Shown one piece after another: positions 17,343 to 30,600 of a stretch of DNA of 64,000 bases. A program made the position numbers and the translations under genes. The DNA comes from Rosa chinensis (Eukaryota; Streptophyta; Magnoliopsida; Rosales; Rosaceae). Below the pieces are notes generated by a model that searched no databases, was not told the DNA's origin, and saw only the letters and a program-made list of their open reading frames with translations. The first letter of the stretch is position 1, and each line of letters starts with the position of its first letter. The DNA lies in NCBI RefSeq assembly GCF_002994745.2, contig NC_037094.1, positions 9,634,501 through 9,698,500 of the forward strand, read 5' to 3'.

Positions 17343-20300
17343 TCACAATTCGTCATCAAGATTTTCCCGTTTTAATCTTTTGCTGCTTTTCTTGGATTTT
17401 GACTTCTTGCCTCCATTTTCTTCGGAAACTTCCTTGTTTCCACTCTCTGCTTTTGCTTCCTTCTTGCTTCTTTTCTTTTCTCTAGATTTTTTCTTTTTCA
17501 CGGGTACTGTTTCACCATCATCTTCGCAAGGAGTCCCAGGTGCAATATGCTCTTCCTCATGCAATTGATCCGCTGCAGGAAGGGTAACTTTGGTTTCTAC
17601 AAAATAAAAAGGAAAATTTGCAGTCATGTTTAGGGAAAACTGTAGATGATATTTTAACTAGCAGGCCTAATCTACCAATAAAATTACTTGTCTAGGAGGA
17701 GGAAAAAAAAGCCGTGACCAGACCAAAATCACAAACAAACCTTCATCAGCAAAATTTGAATCAAAAAGAACGTTTGTTAGATGCTGCTTCAGGAAAACCT
17801 GCACCATTGAAGGAGAACAACTAATGTAAAAGAATTCCAAAGCCACAGCATATATCATCGTTACTCTACTGATCACATTTCAAAATCAGTTGCTGCTTTA
17901 GCTAAAATAAAAAATAAAAACTATCTCTAGCATGAAGTTTTGAGCCACATAACTGTATATTTGAAGTCATAAGGGCAGTAAAATAGTCAGCTCATGTCTT
18001 AAGAATTCTTCAGCTTTAAGTTAGGAGATCAAACCTTTTCTAGCCACTTATTTATAAAATTTTAAGACTTCAACATAGAAAGTGGTAGTCTCTTGGCAAC
18101 ATGTACAAATTGAAGTCTACCAATGAAAGTCTCACACCCACAATTACAAATTCCCCAGGCATGATTCCATTATAAAAATTAGGAAATAGTAAATTCAACA
18201 GGAGCAGACATCGTTAAGACTCAAGGACTATTCAATCGGATAGCAACAACTTTTACTTTCCCTCAAAAAAATTTATCACATAAAAACAATAAAAGCCAAA
18301 TACATACCGCAGAGAGTAGTTCCCGTGTCTTTACATTCCAAACGCGTAGATAACTATCCAATCCTAGAAGAAACAGAGCACCTAACATCAGTGAAACATG
18401 CAATAATTGTGTCTGAGAAGGCATGCATAAACTGCAGTAATAAATTTCCATTGCCATTCCTAGTACTCGCCGAATTCCAGAGGGATGTCTTTGAGAAGAG
18501 GTAACATTTCTAGTGTGTGCTTGTACAGGCACGCACACACTCGAACACACAAACACAGATAATGCATGTTATGCCAACAAAGGGGAGTAAAAGGATTAAA
18601 TTCTGAAATAGATACTACAGCCATGAACTCACCACATGATGCTATGACTGGAAATTCTGGGTGCCTGGCTATGGATCTTATACTACCAGAGCATTTTCCC
18701 AAAAAGCATCCTAGCAATTTCCCTATAAGACCACAATGCATTAACATAAAGCAAGAAGCAATATAAACAGTAAGAAATGATCGAGTACAAAATAATAGAA
18801 ACTTTAATGCATCCTATCCATGCACCTGTACGCATATCTACAGAAGCAAGATCACCAGATCCATTCCCTATATAGATTGTATAGCCATCCAAATCCTCTG
18901 CTACAGCTTTGATAGGGGTCTCCCGGAAATTAACTGTTATGACAGGTCTCCGCTGAGCAGAAATGTCATAGAGACGAACCTGGAGAATTAAACCAGACGT
19001 ATTAACAAAAGGTGTCAACAAAATTCTCCAAAAGTGAGCTACTGGGGAGTAGACATTCAAGAAACTGGACTCTGAAACAATAATAATCACTATATACCCC
19101 CAAGTACTGAAAGCCATCGCAAAAAAAAATCAAGATTAGATTCCGTATTTTCAAGGGGCTTATCATCTCATACAAAAATCTAATAATCTTATAACCATTA
19201 AATGTAGAATAACTACTTGCCCTCTCATTACATACCATATGTTAGTTTTTCAACTATCAATTGCAAAGAGAACTTCCCAAAACCAAAACCAAAACCAATG
19301 AGCTGAATGTGTTTTAAGTGCCTAAAGAAAGGAAGTACTTTCCACCAGTCTTTCGAAAGATCTGGATTGTTTATCCAGAGCAAGAGACAAAAAAAAAACC
19401 AGTCCAAATGTAAGCAATTACTACCTCATGGCTGTTGGTGCCGGCCACAAATTTGCGATGATCATCTTTACTCAAATACGTGGCAGATGTGAACCAAGTT
19501 GGGGTAAATATACCAAGGCTGTTTTTAGGAGGCTGCTCAGAGTGAAAATCAACAGAATAAACGTAGGTCATACTGATTACTAAAGAATACATAAATTGCA
19601 TGAGGTGTAATGGGAAAAGAAATAAGTGCTCACAGATTTTGCTGTCCAAATCTTGGCACAGTTTTCAAGATCCCATACATTCATTTCAACGCGCTTCCTG
19701 AGTTTGAAATAAAAAGCCATCACTTCTCACTTCTCAGACAATAGGCTAGTGACAATATGTTTTTAATCAAGCTGAAATAGATTCCAAAGCTTCAATAGTA
19801 AGTTAAACAACATGAGACTTACCCTCCGAACAAAGAATAGCTTTCACTACCATCTACTTTAGAACATAAGATATCACCACCAGCACATACATTCCATGTT
19901 CTTGAAGATCCAGTAGAGGTGACATCTGCAGCTGATTTAGTCACTTCATAAGATCTGATGCTTGCATTTCCTTTCATTGTACATGTGAGCAAAGTGCAAG
20001 ACCTAGCAGCAAAAATATAATTAAAAAAGTGTAGCAGCTGTACTGACTGAAGGGTTTAAGCTTGAGATAACTTGGTTACATGGGATACATGCCTACCTTC
20101 ATATGCATACAAACAATTAAACTTAAATAAAACATCAAGATGATACATGCGATATGTATTGCATGTTTGGTACAGCGACTACATTCTATAAAACTTGGGT
20201 ACTGAAGAACAATAGAGAGAAACATTCACATACTGTAAACCAAAAATTTGATCACCCCTTAACTAATGTAACATACGATGATCAGGTCTAACTTTTATCA

Positions 20301-21102
20301 AAACTGTATAAAATAAACTATGTAACTAGACTGAAAACAGGGATTGTATGAATGTGTTTCATATCAATAAAAAGAATTCTATGAGAGCCTTCTAGGCATA
20401 TTACCTAGAAGTTAGTTCCAAATTTTGTTTTGCAAATAAATGCAACCCAGAAACAGCATCCTCTACAGGCTGAACACCATTTTCACTGACATTGGAAACC
20501 GAAAAATGGAGATCACCATTAAGAGGATTAAGAACCTCAATCTGCAACACACATACAATACACACAAAAAATTATCAGCCAGCATTGAGTCCGCAGCTAA
20601 CAAACACATACCAAAGGCCACAACTTGCTTCTTCATAATCCAAAAGAACTACTCACCGTGCCATTCTTTCTCGCAACAGCTAGTAACTGCAACATTGCAC
20701 AATGATAAAAAAAAGTGTCACACATTTTTTTTAAATCTAGAATTTGAGTAAAACAAAACTAGTGCTACCCTTTTGAATACCTAATGACACAGAAATCAAA
20801 CACGTACCGGATCGAACTTCCGGTCATCCATGGAGGCGGCGAGCACGCATTTCGAGGCATCCGGGTCACCCCATCTCTCTACCATCTTGGGAACTCCTCC
20901 TTGCTTGCTCCGAGCTTCAGTAACTATTGAACCCAGAAAAGAAATTGTCTTTGAGATTGAACAACAAGAATTAGCAGATGCCCGAATTTGATTGATTAAG
21001 ACCTGGGTTGGATCAGATACCTTTAATGAGACCAAGCTCGTCGAAGGTCAAGGCCCGAAGTGGAGGGCAACCTGGGCACTCCAGTGTGGTGGTACGAGGC
21101 AT
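17343..21102 (-). CDS. WDR74: WD repeat-containing protein 74 homologue (ribosome biogenesis)
   Basis: Twelve exons: 21021-21102, 20808-20923, 20657-20686, 20405-20541, 19823-20002, 19634-19697, 19425-19532, 18826-18979, 18633-18722, 18308-18363, 17741-17798, 17343-17596. They join in frame to 442 residues. The product begins MPRTTTLECPGCPPLRALTF and has WD40-like segments such as VRLYDISAQRRPV and YLRVWNVKTRELL. It ends in a long Lys/Glu-rich tail (about residues 385-442), which suits a nucleolar protein. WDR74 (yeast Nsa1) is a nucleolar factor of 60S subunit maturation that is released by an AAA ATPase. Length and domain order match plant WDR74 homologues as remembered. All borders are GT-AG, and no damage is seen. 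The start is the only in-frame ATG ahead of the conserved TTTLECPGCP segment. Confidence 0.92.
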
Positions 21103-21285
21103 TGTGACGACTCTGTTTTGGCTCGGACGCGGTGAAGAAGAAGCGAAAAACCCAGAGAGATTCAAGCCTTAAACCCTAGTGCTTAAAAGTTATGAGCTAC
21201 GAGAAAATGTAATTGGAACCCCTTGTTTTTCTAAGAATTCTATTTGTGACCTGTGTTTTGGTAATTTTTATAAGAATTCTATTTG

Positions 21286-22949
21286 TAGGGCTGGCAAATT
21301 CTCCCGAGCGAAACTAGCCAACTGAGTCCGTCCCGAACCAAGATTTTCAGTAACCGACGGCTTCGGTAACCGAAGTTGTGGTATGGTATAACCGAACCGA
21401 GATCTCGTAACTGGTACGGTACTAGTATTGATTCTTACAGAAATATGGTATACCGTACCGTACCAAGTATTTAATATAATATTTATTTATTTTAAATATT
21501 TCTTATATTATCAATCATAGTCGTTGATTTTCTTCAGTTTTAATTCATATTAACTAACAACCGTTAGATTAAAAGTTTCCAAACCCTAATCCCTCAATCC
21601 CTCTCTCAGTCACTCCCTCAGTCTCTCTCTCTCTCTCTCTCTCGAACCTGAGCAAGGCTCTGAGCCTCTCAAAGTTTTGGATTGTTGAGTTGGGGTGTGA
21701 TTAGAAGCTTTGGATTGTTGAGATTTACCAATATATTTTGGGTTTTCATGGTTTTCCTTTTGTGCTTGGAGGAACAGGAGGATCGAGGACTAAGTTTGAT
21801 CTTTGAGGGAGAATAAGGTAAAGTTTGAATCTAGTAGATGCGGACTGCAGACCATGCAGACCCATAATCTGGTAGGTTTTTCGTTTTCCTTTTGTTGCCT
21901 TTCTTGTTTGGTCTAACATGCTTTGTTGGAGTTTCTAATCCAGAATCTTGGTTTTGTTGTTACTTGTAATGTTGAAATATTCTAGACCCTGGTGTTTTTA
22001 TCAGAATTGATGAAAGTTTTATGCTTTTTGTGTTTCTGAGTTGCTCCAAGCCTCCATGAATGTAATGATAGCATATATCTTCGATTTGGATATAGTTAGA
22101 AACTTAGAATTATTCTTGTATATATGAGGATGAATTTGGATGGTGTTTATGAAATCCCAGTAACTCTTAACTCTTAAGCTATGCATTTCATTATATGAGG
22201 CATTTGTAGATTAATTGAGAAATCAAATGGAGAGCATTGCTTTTGAAAGAGGGGGAATATAGTTTATAGGTTTTATGGGTTTCGGCATTATCAAAAGCTT
22301 GCTTCAGAAGCAGCAATTTACAGAAAGCTATTTTCAACAAAACTGAATTTGCAGAAACTGAGTATGAAGTGTAAATTTGCATAAACTGAATTTGCGGAAA
22401 TCGAATTTGAGGGAGCATAGCAACTCAGCAAGGCAGCAAGCAAATATGAACTGATTATGAGATGAACTTTGAGTCCTTGAACACTTTGTTTTCAATTATT
22501 GCACTTAGTTATTGTATCATTTGATATTTTGATTCATTTGTGTGAAGTGTGAACTATGAACTATGAATTATTGACTTAAAATTTGTATGAACTATGGAGT
22601 GATGAAGGGGATGAACTGAAGTGATGAACTCAAGTAGTGAAGTTGATGTATGAGAGTTTTAGCTTATTTTTCATTTGCAGGTTGGGCCTTTAAATTGATG
22701 TGAAGATTGCAGTTTTTTATTTGCTGACAGGTTTGGGCTTTTAAAATTTTATTGGGCCGTAGCTAAAATCTTGCCCAATCTTAAACTCGGTACGAGGCCC
22801 AACCAATCGAGATCTCGGTATACCGAGAAGTTGATATATATACCGACTTGTGTGGCCGGTAATGGTAGGCTATTTTGTGTGTCAACTTAGTTTGGTACAG
22901 TAGGTGGTATTGGGCTTCAAGGTCCTATACCGAACCGAACCCATCCCTG
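21286..22949. mobile_element. hAT-type non-autonomous element, copy 1
   Basis: The ends are tagggctggc... and ...acccatccctg, short imperfect inverted repeats of the hAT type (CAGGGGTGGG-like). They are flanked by the 8-bp target duplication TCTATTTG (21278-21285 and 22950-22957), the diagnostic length for hAT. Near both ends the sequence is full of short 'ggtacggta'/'taccgaacc' motifs that are partly palindromic, a typical subterminal repeat pattern. The interior contains a CT microsatellite (about 21622-21643) and a segment shared with copy 2 ('ggaacaggagga..gaggactaag'). No transposase domain is seen, so it is a deletion derivative. Confidence 0.85.
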
Positions 22950-23049
22950 TCTATTTGTGCCCCGTTTTGTGCCCTTTTTTTTTTTTTACCAATAATTCAT
23001 TTTTATTTTGTTACGTACGAGTGTACAACGGAAGAAATAGCCTAATTAA

Positions 23050-23361
23050 AACATTTTTTTTTTAATCAAACCTCCCAAATGCGAGGAAAAAGATTTATTA
23101 CGAATAAAGGGAAATACAAGTAAGAGGGGAGGACATATCCTACACCTTCTAGAAATAAGGTACTATTGATGAGGAATGACAGACAACATCCTACTTTCCA
23201 AAACAAAAGAAATCATCTAAAGTGAAAATTAGAGAGACCCAACTTATCTCTTAAACAAAATTAATTAACGAAGCTTGGAGATGAATCAAACCAAGTAAAG
23301 CCCGTACCTGAAGCACCAAAATTGGCCAATACATCAGCCACCTGGTTTCCTTCAAGAAAAA
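23050..23361 (-). mobile_element. 3' end of a LINE retrotransposon (truncated)
   Basis: Read on the minus strand, the frame from about 23361 to 23265 gives IFLEGNQVADVLANFGASG and then a short tail, matching the C-terminal RNase H region common in plant L1-type LINEs (the EGNQVADALAN motif). It is followed by 3' UTR and an A-tract (T-run at about 23053-23062 on the plus strand). The upstream part is cut off by the solo LTR at 23362. A typical 5'-truncated remnant. Confidence 0.7.
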
Positions 23362-25623
23362 TGACGCGCTCAAAAGCAAGCGCGCAATTTAACCCTGAAA
23401 ATATCGTTAGTAGTATAAGCAAATAGGGATCGTTCTATTCCGGGGATTGAGGGTACACTTGTAATTGTGAAACAAATAAATAAAAGTATTATTTACAAAA
23501 ATAAAATAAAGAATATAAATATATACAATTGTATAAACAAATAAAGAATTAAAATAATAAAGTATTATTTACAAAAATAAAATAAAGAATAAATATATAC
23601 AAGTGAACAAAAATAAGGGGGGGATTAGGATTCTTAAAATTAAAATTAAAATAAATAAAATAAAGAAAACGTAAAAAACATATATACAAGGGTGGAACGC
23701 AAGGAACAAAGATCAAAATCAATTCCATGTAATCAAATTCGATTCAAACCCTATAATTGTTCTTCCAAGTCATGAGAGAGGAGTTGATCATGTGAAACAT
23801 TCGAAAGCAAATGATTTCCCATATTTTACTTTTCAATGCTAATTAACCTAAGCGAAAGCACCTAGATTAATCCTATCAAACATGCAATTAAGCCCTAGAA
23901 AGCTAGTCAATCATGACATGTTCAACGCATTAGACATAGAGAAAGGCTATCAACTCAAGTGTACAACTTAGTTATGGAAAAGTCCACCTAATTGCAATCC
24001 TCTTCAATTAAATTCGATTCTTGTCCAGAACCTTTACTACTTTGATTCAAGTTTACACAAAACGAAAAGTCGATTTCATGTTCTTAAACCTAGCACCAAT
24101 TACATGCAAATCCTATAAGTGTCGACCCAAATAAGATAAACATATAAAAGTTTTCTATCAAGCAAATTCAATCGAACAAACTCACATAAGCAACTTAGAA
24201 TCACAATTATAGAATTTGAAAACTTTATTTAAACATAGAAATTGGGCTTAAACTTTGCCCTAAACATTATTGTTAACTAGAAACAAGTTCATACGAAATC
24301 AAACAAGGAAACCAAAAAGGTTACAAGGAAAAGGAACGAATTACACCGTGAGTGGAGATGGAGATGGAGAGCTAGATCGATGGTTGGATCTTGAATCTTG
24401 GAAGCAAGCCTTCAAGGTGGATGATGGAGGATATGATCTTCACGGCTCCTTCTTCTTCTTCCTCTTCTTGCTTGAAAATGCATAAACTTAAAACTAGAGA
24501 ATGGAGAAGGAAAATGGAAAGGAAATGGAGAGACAAAGAATATGAGATGGATGAAGGAATTGGTGTGGGAAAATGGAAAGGAAATGGAGAGACAAAGAAG
24601 ATGGAATGGATGAAGGAATTGGTGTGTTGGAAATGGTGACTAAGGAAAATGGAGAGGAAATGGTGAGACAAGGAGATGAGATGGATGAAGGAATTGGTCA
24701 CTAAGGAAAATGGAGAGGAAATGGAGAGACAAAGAAGATGAGATGGATGAAGGAATGTGTTTTAGAGTGAGAGGAGAAGGTGTTTATATAGGGAAGAGAA
24801 AGAAGAGTGAAATGATGAGTGGAAGAAAAATAATGAAAGTGGAGTATGAAAGTGATTTGTAAAATATGGAAAAGAAAGAGAAATGATGAAATGAAAGCAA
24901 AGCATGAAGGTGCAGCAACATGGAAGTGATGATGATCTATTAAAGAGATTGTAGAAAAAATATATCCAAGGAAAAAGAGAAAAGCATCTAGCTTTCTTCA
25001 TGTGGGTGGGAAACATGAATATGTGGTGTTGAGCTGTTTTCAGGTCAGTTTCTTCCCCTTTATTCCTTCAATTATTTCTCCAACAAGACTTCATTATATG
25101 CCTTCGACTTCTTCATATGAAATGTTCCACTATGAGTGTAGATCATCCTGACAAATTTTCAGAGCTTCAATCCATGTGGTTGGGCCGGAAATGCTGCTGG
25201 ACCTCTTACAGGTCCAGTTTTCCGGTTTTGCTTCTGTAGAAAATTGGGCTGATTGTTTGAAGGCCTTCCACTCATATTTTTCTCTGGCACTCTTCATAAG
25301 AAATGATCCTTTGGGTGTCTAGAATGGATCTGGAAGGTTTCAGCTCATTTGAAGTTCATTTGGTCAGGCGGCCGCTCCTTCTTCTTTGCTTGGCTTGGTT
25401 TCTCCTAGCCGGAGTAGGAATATGTGTAAAATTGATCTTTTAGTACATTTCCATTTTTCTCCATCATTTCCAGGTAATTATGGACCTAACGCTCATTTCA
25501 GCTTCATTTACTCCAATGTACCTAAAAATAGAAATTGAATTAAAAATCGATTCAGTTAAGGAATTAACTAAGCAAAATGTGAGGAATTAACTATTAAAAT
25601 ATCACATTAAAATGCTCCTATCA
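23362..25623 (-). mobile_element. Solo LTR of a gypsy-type retrotransposon (family 1), copy with variant U3
   Basis: Bounded by TG...CA ends (minus strand: start tgataggagc is the complement of 25614-25623; end is 'gcgcgtca', the complement of 23362-23369) and by the 5-bp duplication AAAAA (23357-23361 and 25624-25628). No internal region is attached, so it is a solo LTR left by recombination. The U5/R half (about 23362-24790) is closely shared with the LTRs at 53819 and 57065, including the 'gatcgttctattccggggattgagggtacac' region, the block of diverged 'ggaaatggagagacaaagaagatg...' repeats (24500-24760) and a TATA-like site near 24785. The U3 half (about 24990-25560) differs from the other two and lacks their 39-bp repeats. 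Confidence 0.85.
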
Positions 25624-26769
25624 AAAAACATGTGAACAATAAAATTGCATTATTGAAATGTGATGCACACAATTTTTCCATGCCACCTGTAATTGCCAAT
25701 TACCATTTGAGGAGAGTGGAGAAAATTTAGAATTAGAAACGAGTCAACTTCAAGCCAAATATACTTCTAATCACGAATCCATGCAAACTCGATAGTCTAA
25801 TTAAAACTTAATTCTGAACTTTTTTCATCATAATTCTAAGGGAAGTTATGACTATTTGGCCATATTAATATATACATGCCACAACCCATTAATTTCTCCC
25901 CTTCTCCAACTGAAGGATTATGCAATTTTTCTATCTTGCTAGCCATTATGTACATTTTCCTCATTACATTTTTATCAACAAATGATTTAATGAACTAAAC
26001 AGAGAGCTAAGTAGATTTATACGACACATTCTGTTACATCTTCTTGAAAACATACCTATAGATATATGATTAGCCTCATAATTTGATTAATCTTGAAGTC
26101 TCTCTAATTAGCTAACTAGAATCATGTTTTATCTTTCGGTTTCCTCCAAACTCTCAATGTAAAATTATTGTTTTATACCCTTTTTAATATTGACTTCTAA
26201 ACAATGCATATGTTCTTTGTCGTTGTGATGTTTATAATGGAGTCGACCAATACAATAATCGCTTTAAAACTCTGTATCACATTAAATATATTCATACTGC
26301 TTATGGGTCTTGTGGGTCATTTATGTTGAGCCCGATAACTCAATATTAGTGATCATGAAATTAATACTTAGTGATTGCATCATACTCTTGTCATGAAGAG
26401 AAAAATAGTAGTAATCCAGATTAAGTCTTTTTAAATCGTACACTACCGTCGTGTCAATATAATTTCATAATTCATGTCGTTTGTAGTTGTCTATTTCTTT
26501 AATGTCTATTTCTTTAATGTAGTTGTATAATGGTACAACACACCTTCTTAAGTGCTGTTGGTTGACCATTCATTTTCCCATCAGGCAATGTAGGCTACAC
26601 CACATCCTATACCAGCACGTGGAACCAGTATCTCCACTATTCTATACCATAGATCCGGATCCCATAGACCTTCACAGTTCACAGCACGAAAAACGCAGCA
26701 GCCTAGCCGCCTCTCTGGTCTTTGAGTTGAGCAACACAAAGCCAATAAAACTACCTCACTCCATTAATC
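25624..26769. other. Intergenic, AT-rich
   Basis: No gene or repeat is identified. A short open stretch at 26523-26792 has no recognisable family features. Confidence 0.4.
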
Positions 26770-27456
26770 TTATGACACATTTACTTACTTAGAATGAAAG
26801 TAATTATGAATCAGAGACAACTGAAATAGGAGAAGAAATGAATCGGTATTGATTCTGGAAGAGTTGATTCATAAACTCATCTCCCCCTTTCGGAATCAAA
26901 CTCCTGAGTATTCAGGAATCGATTCCTTATAAAGAGGTGAGACATACACCCATTCTGATTCCTTCATGTGTTAGTAAACGCAAGAATACTTTATCCGGAA
27001 TCATTTCAATTCCTTTATGTGTTAGTAAACGCATGAATAAATTTACTCCGTAATCATTCCCTCTCATTCCAAATAAGTGTACATGCCCTTACACTATTAC
27101 TATTATGATACGTTTACTTACTTAGAATGGAAAATAATCATGAATCGGAGATAAGTGGAATGAGAGAAGAAAAGAATCGGTATTGATTCTTAAACTCATC
27201 TCTCCCCTTCGTAATTAAATTTCTGAGTATTCATGAATCGATTCCTGATAAGAATGTGAAACCTACACATATCTTCATGTGTTAGTAAACATAAGAATTT
27301 TTATACCCGGAATTATTCTGATTCATTTATGTGTTAGTAAACATAGAAATTCTTTTACTCTGAATCATTCAAATTTTTTTATATGTTAATAAACGGATGA
27401 ATATTTTTACACCATAGTGATTCATTCCAATTTCAAGTAAGTAAAAATGTCATTAA
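26770..27456. mobile_element. Two tandem MITE-like units of about 340 bp
   Basis: Two diverged direct copies (about 26770-27093 and 27112-27456) share 'tttacttacttagaatg', 'gaatcggtattgattct', 'cctgagtattca.gaatcgattcct' and repeated 'cttcatgtgttagtaaac'. The outer ends are inverted: the start 'tgacacatttacttactta' is complementary to the end 'taagtaaaaatgtca'. Terminal inverted repeats, small size and no coding capacity fit a MITE. The family and target site were not determined. Confidence 0.6.
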
Positions 27457-27608
27457 TTCTTCTCAGACGTCCCTATCTGTCCCTTTGTCTTATTCTCTCA
27501 TAAAACTCGATAACAACAGCCGACAATCTGACTTGTACTGCTACTCTCACCACAATCACCTCAAACGTTCCTGTTCCTTCCACTTCCACTTCCACTCAAC
27601 GTTCAACA

Positions 27609-30600
27609 ATGGCCGAGCCGACCTCCAAGCTCCCCCCTCCGATCAACCCCAAGTCCGGCTTCTGCTCTGAAACGAAAACCTTCCACTCCCTCCGCCCCAT
27701 AGTCCCTCTCCCGCCTCTCTCCCAGCCCATGTCCCTCGCCCACTACACCCTCTCCCTCCTCCAATCGTCCTCCGCCAGTACTCCTCCATCCTCCACCCCC
27801 GCCCTCATCGACGCCTCCTCCGCCCGCCGCCTCTCCTACTCCCAGTTCCTCTCCCAGTTCCACTCCCTCACTCTCTCCCTCTCCCCCCTCCTCTCCAAAT
27901 CCCAAGTCGCTTACATCCTCTCCCCTCCTTCCCTCCACGTCCCCTCCTCTACTTCTCCCTCCTCGCCTTAGGCGTCGTCGTCTCCCCCGCCAACCCCCTC
28001 AGCTCCCACGACGAGATCGCCTACCAGCTCCGGCTCACCAACCCCGCCCTCGCCTTCGCCACCTCAGCCACCGCTCACAAGCTCCCCAAGGGCTTCAAAA
28101 CCATCCTCCTCGACTCCCCCGAGTTCTACTCCATGATCGAACCCGGCACCCGACCCGCACCACCCTGTAACCCCGTCGAGGTTAACCAGACCGACACGGC
28201 CGCCATTCTGTACTCGTCCGGCACCACCGGCCGGGTCAAGGGCGTGGTTCTGTCTCACCGGAACTTCATAGCCTTGATCGCCGGGATGCACGCGCTCCGG
28301 ATGGAACCCGACCCGGTGGTCCATCCGGTGTCGATGCTCACGCTGCCGCTGTTCCACGTGTTCGGGTTCTTCATGCTGATCCGGGCCGTTTCCACCGGCG
28401 AGACTCTGGTTCTGACGGAGCGGTTCGAATTCGAAGGGATGTTGAAGGCCGTGGAGAGGTTCAAGGTGACGCACATGCCGGTGTCGCCGCCGCTGATTGT
28501 GGCTCTGACCAAGTCCGAGCTGACTAAGAAATACGACCTCAGCTCGCTCAGGCTTCTCGGCAGCGGCGGCGCTCCGCTCGGCAAAGATGTAGCTGAGAGG
28601 TTCATTCAGAAATTTCCCAATGTGGAAATAGTGCAGGTTAGAAATGAAATCAAGTGAAAAATTTTAACAAGGTTATCATGCATGTTATGTTAGCCCAACT
28701 TTTACATGATCGTGATTACTTAAAGTTACACTTTTTATTACAAACTTTTTCTATATTAAGGAATCATAAAGGATATTACATATAAGTATCTGGGTACGGT
28801 ACGAGTTGTAAATGTTTTTAACCATCAGATATAAGTCATTAGTGACGTCTTTTTTTGTGCTAAGTAAGAATATAAAAAGAGACAGACTTTGGCCGGCGCC
28901 TTGTAATAGAAACATTAGCTAAAGTTGAACAGTAAGGTTTGGACTTTTCAATTTTGTATGAAGCATTGAGTAAACAACCAATTAAGATAATCCGGGCTGC
29001 TTATCTAATGCAAAATTTGAATAAAATACTTTTAGTACTAGAGTTGCGGCTTTAAGTATTAGATTTGGTAAAGTTAGAACATTAAGAATTTTCACTATTT
29101 GTGATTACTTTAGGGCTTTTGATTCTCCTTTTAGACAATGTGGGCTGCTTATCTGGTACAAAACATGTTAATTGGGTACTGGTATCTGATCAGCTCAAGT
29201 GACTGTCATAGTCATTGAGAATGTCAGCTACATGTGATGAATTTTCGTTTTCAAATCCAGCAGTCAATAACCAATTAAGACCATGCAGGCTGCTTTAATG
29301 GTATCATAACCCAAAAAAGAGTACAATTAATTGTTAAAACCACTCGAGATTTTGTTTAAGGTATTTGGTTAGTTGAATCAGACAATAATATTTGAGACCT
29401 TACACTCTTGAATAAGCATCCAGCAATGAGTCAATCCCCAATTACGACACTCTGGGCTACTTCTGTGGTATTGAAACATCTCAATGAATTAGCTATGACT
29501 TCCTTATATTCACGTAATCCTATAATCCCCCTTTTTTATGTATATATTTATTTTTTTATGACTCCTTGCCGGTTCTAGATTCCTAATCTTGGTAGGGACA
29601 TGGCAACTTGAAATTGATAGGTTTAGGCATGACCAGATGTGATATGACAACTCTTTCTAATTGTCAAATGTTTGAATAATGTTGCTGTTTAGGGATATGG
29701 TTTGACTGAATCTGGAGGAGGGGCTACGAGAACGGCAGATGCTGAAGAGGCAAAGCAGTATGGTTCTGTAGGCCGCTTGGCTGAAAATATGGAAGCCAAG
29801 ATCGTTGACCCAGAAACTGGAGAGGCCTTGCCCCCTGGCCAGAGGGGCGAGCTGTGGTTGCGAGGTCCTACAATAATGAAAGGTAAGAGCCATTGCCTTT
29901 TGTTAGTGTCACTAAGACAATGCATTTTGATATCTATACATCATGAATAGTTCGACCTTTCTAAAACAATTATGATGTCTGCAGGTTATGTAGGAGATGA
30001 CAAGGCAACTGCTGAGACCTTGGATAAAGACGGGTGGTTAAAGACTGGTGATCTTTGTTATTTTGACGACGAGGGGTTCTTGTACATTGTGGACAGGTTA
30101 AAGGAATTGATAAAGTACAAGGCTTATCAGGTGATTGAAAAATTCCCCTCCTTAACAACGATGTTTGTAAATTTGTCAGTCCATTCAAGTAATGTGGTAC
30201 ATCTGGAACAAATTGCAGGTACCCCCAGCTGAGTTGGAACATATACTTCAATCACATCCTGACATTGTTGATGTTGCTGTGATTCCGTATGTATCTATAA
30301 CTACGATAACAATACTATTTGCTTGTGGAGATTTGCTAGTTTCTTCTTTTGCTTTATAGCATTACGCTGCCAATTTATCATCTCTTGCTACCTCTGAAAT
30401 TTCATTGCTTAAAGAGAGAGTAATCATCTGTAGACAAGAACCTGGTGCACAGAGAAAAACTTTAAGAACTTATCAAATCCTTGAAAAACAAAGATAGAGT
30501 GGATATTTGCTTATAAGATTACCTCTGTTGGAGTCTTGCATAGCCACTAGCATGGCAAAACAACCTACTCTCTGAAAGAATTTACAAGATTTTGCATATA

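Noticed and set aside
24372..24701. Ser/Phe/His-rich ORFs in the LTRs (also near 54323 and 58049)
   Set aside because: Translations of the 'ggaaatggagagacaaag' purine repeats; frames are not conserved between LTR copies.
27603..27938. Gly/Glu-rich minus-strand ORF opposite exon 1 of the 4CL-like gene
   Set aside because: Shadow of the GC- and CT-rich coding exon on the other strand.
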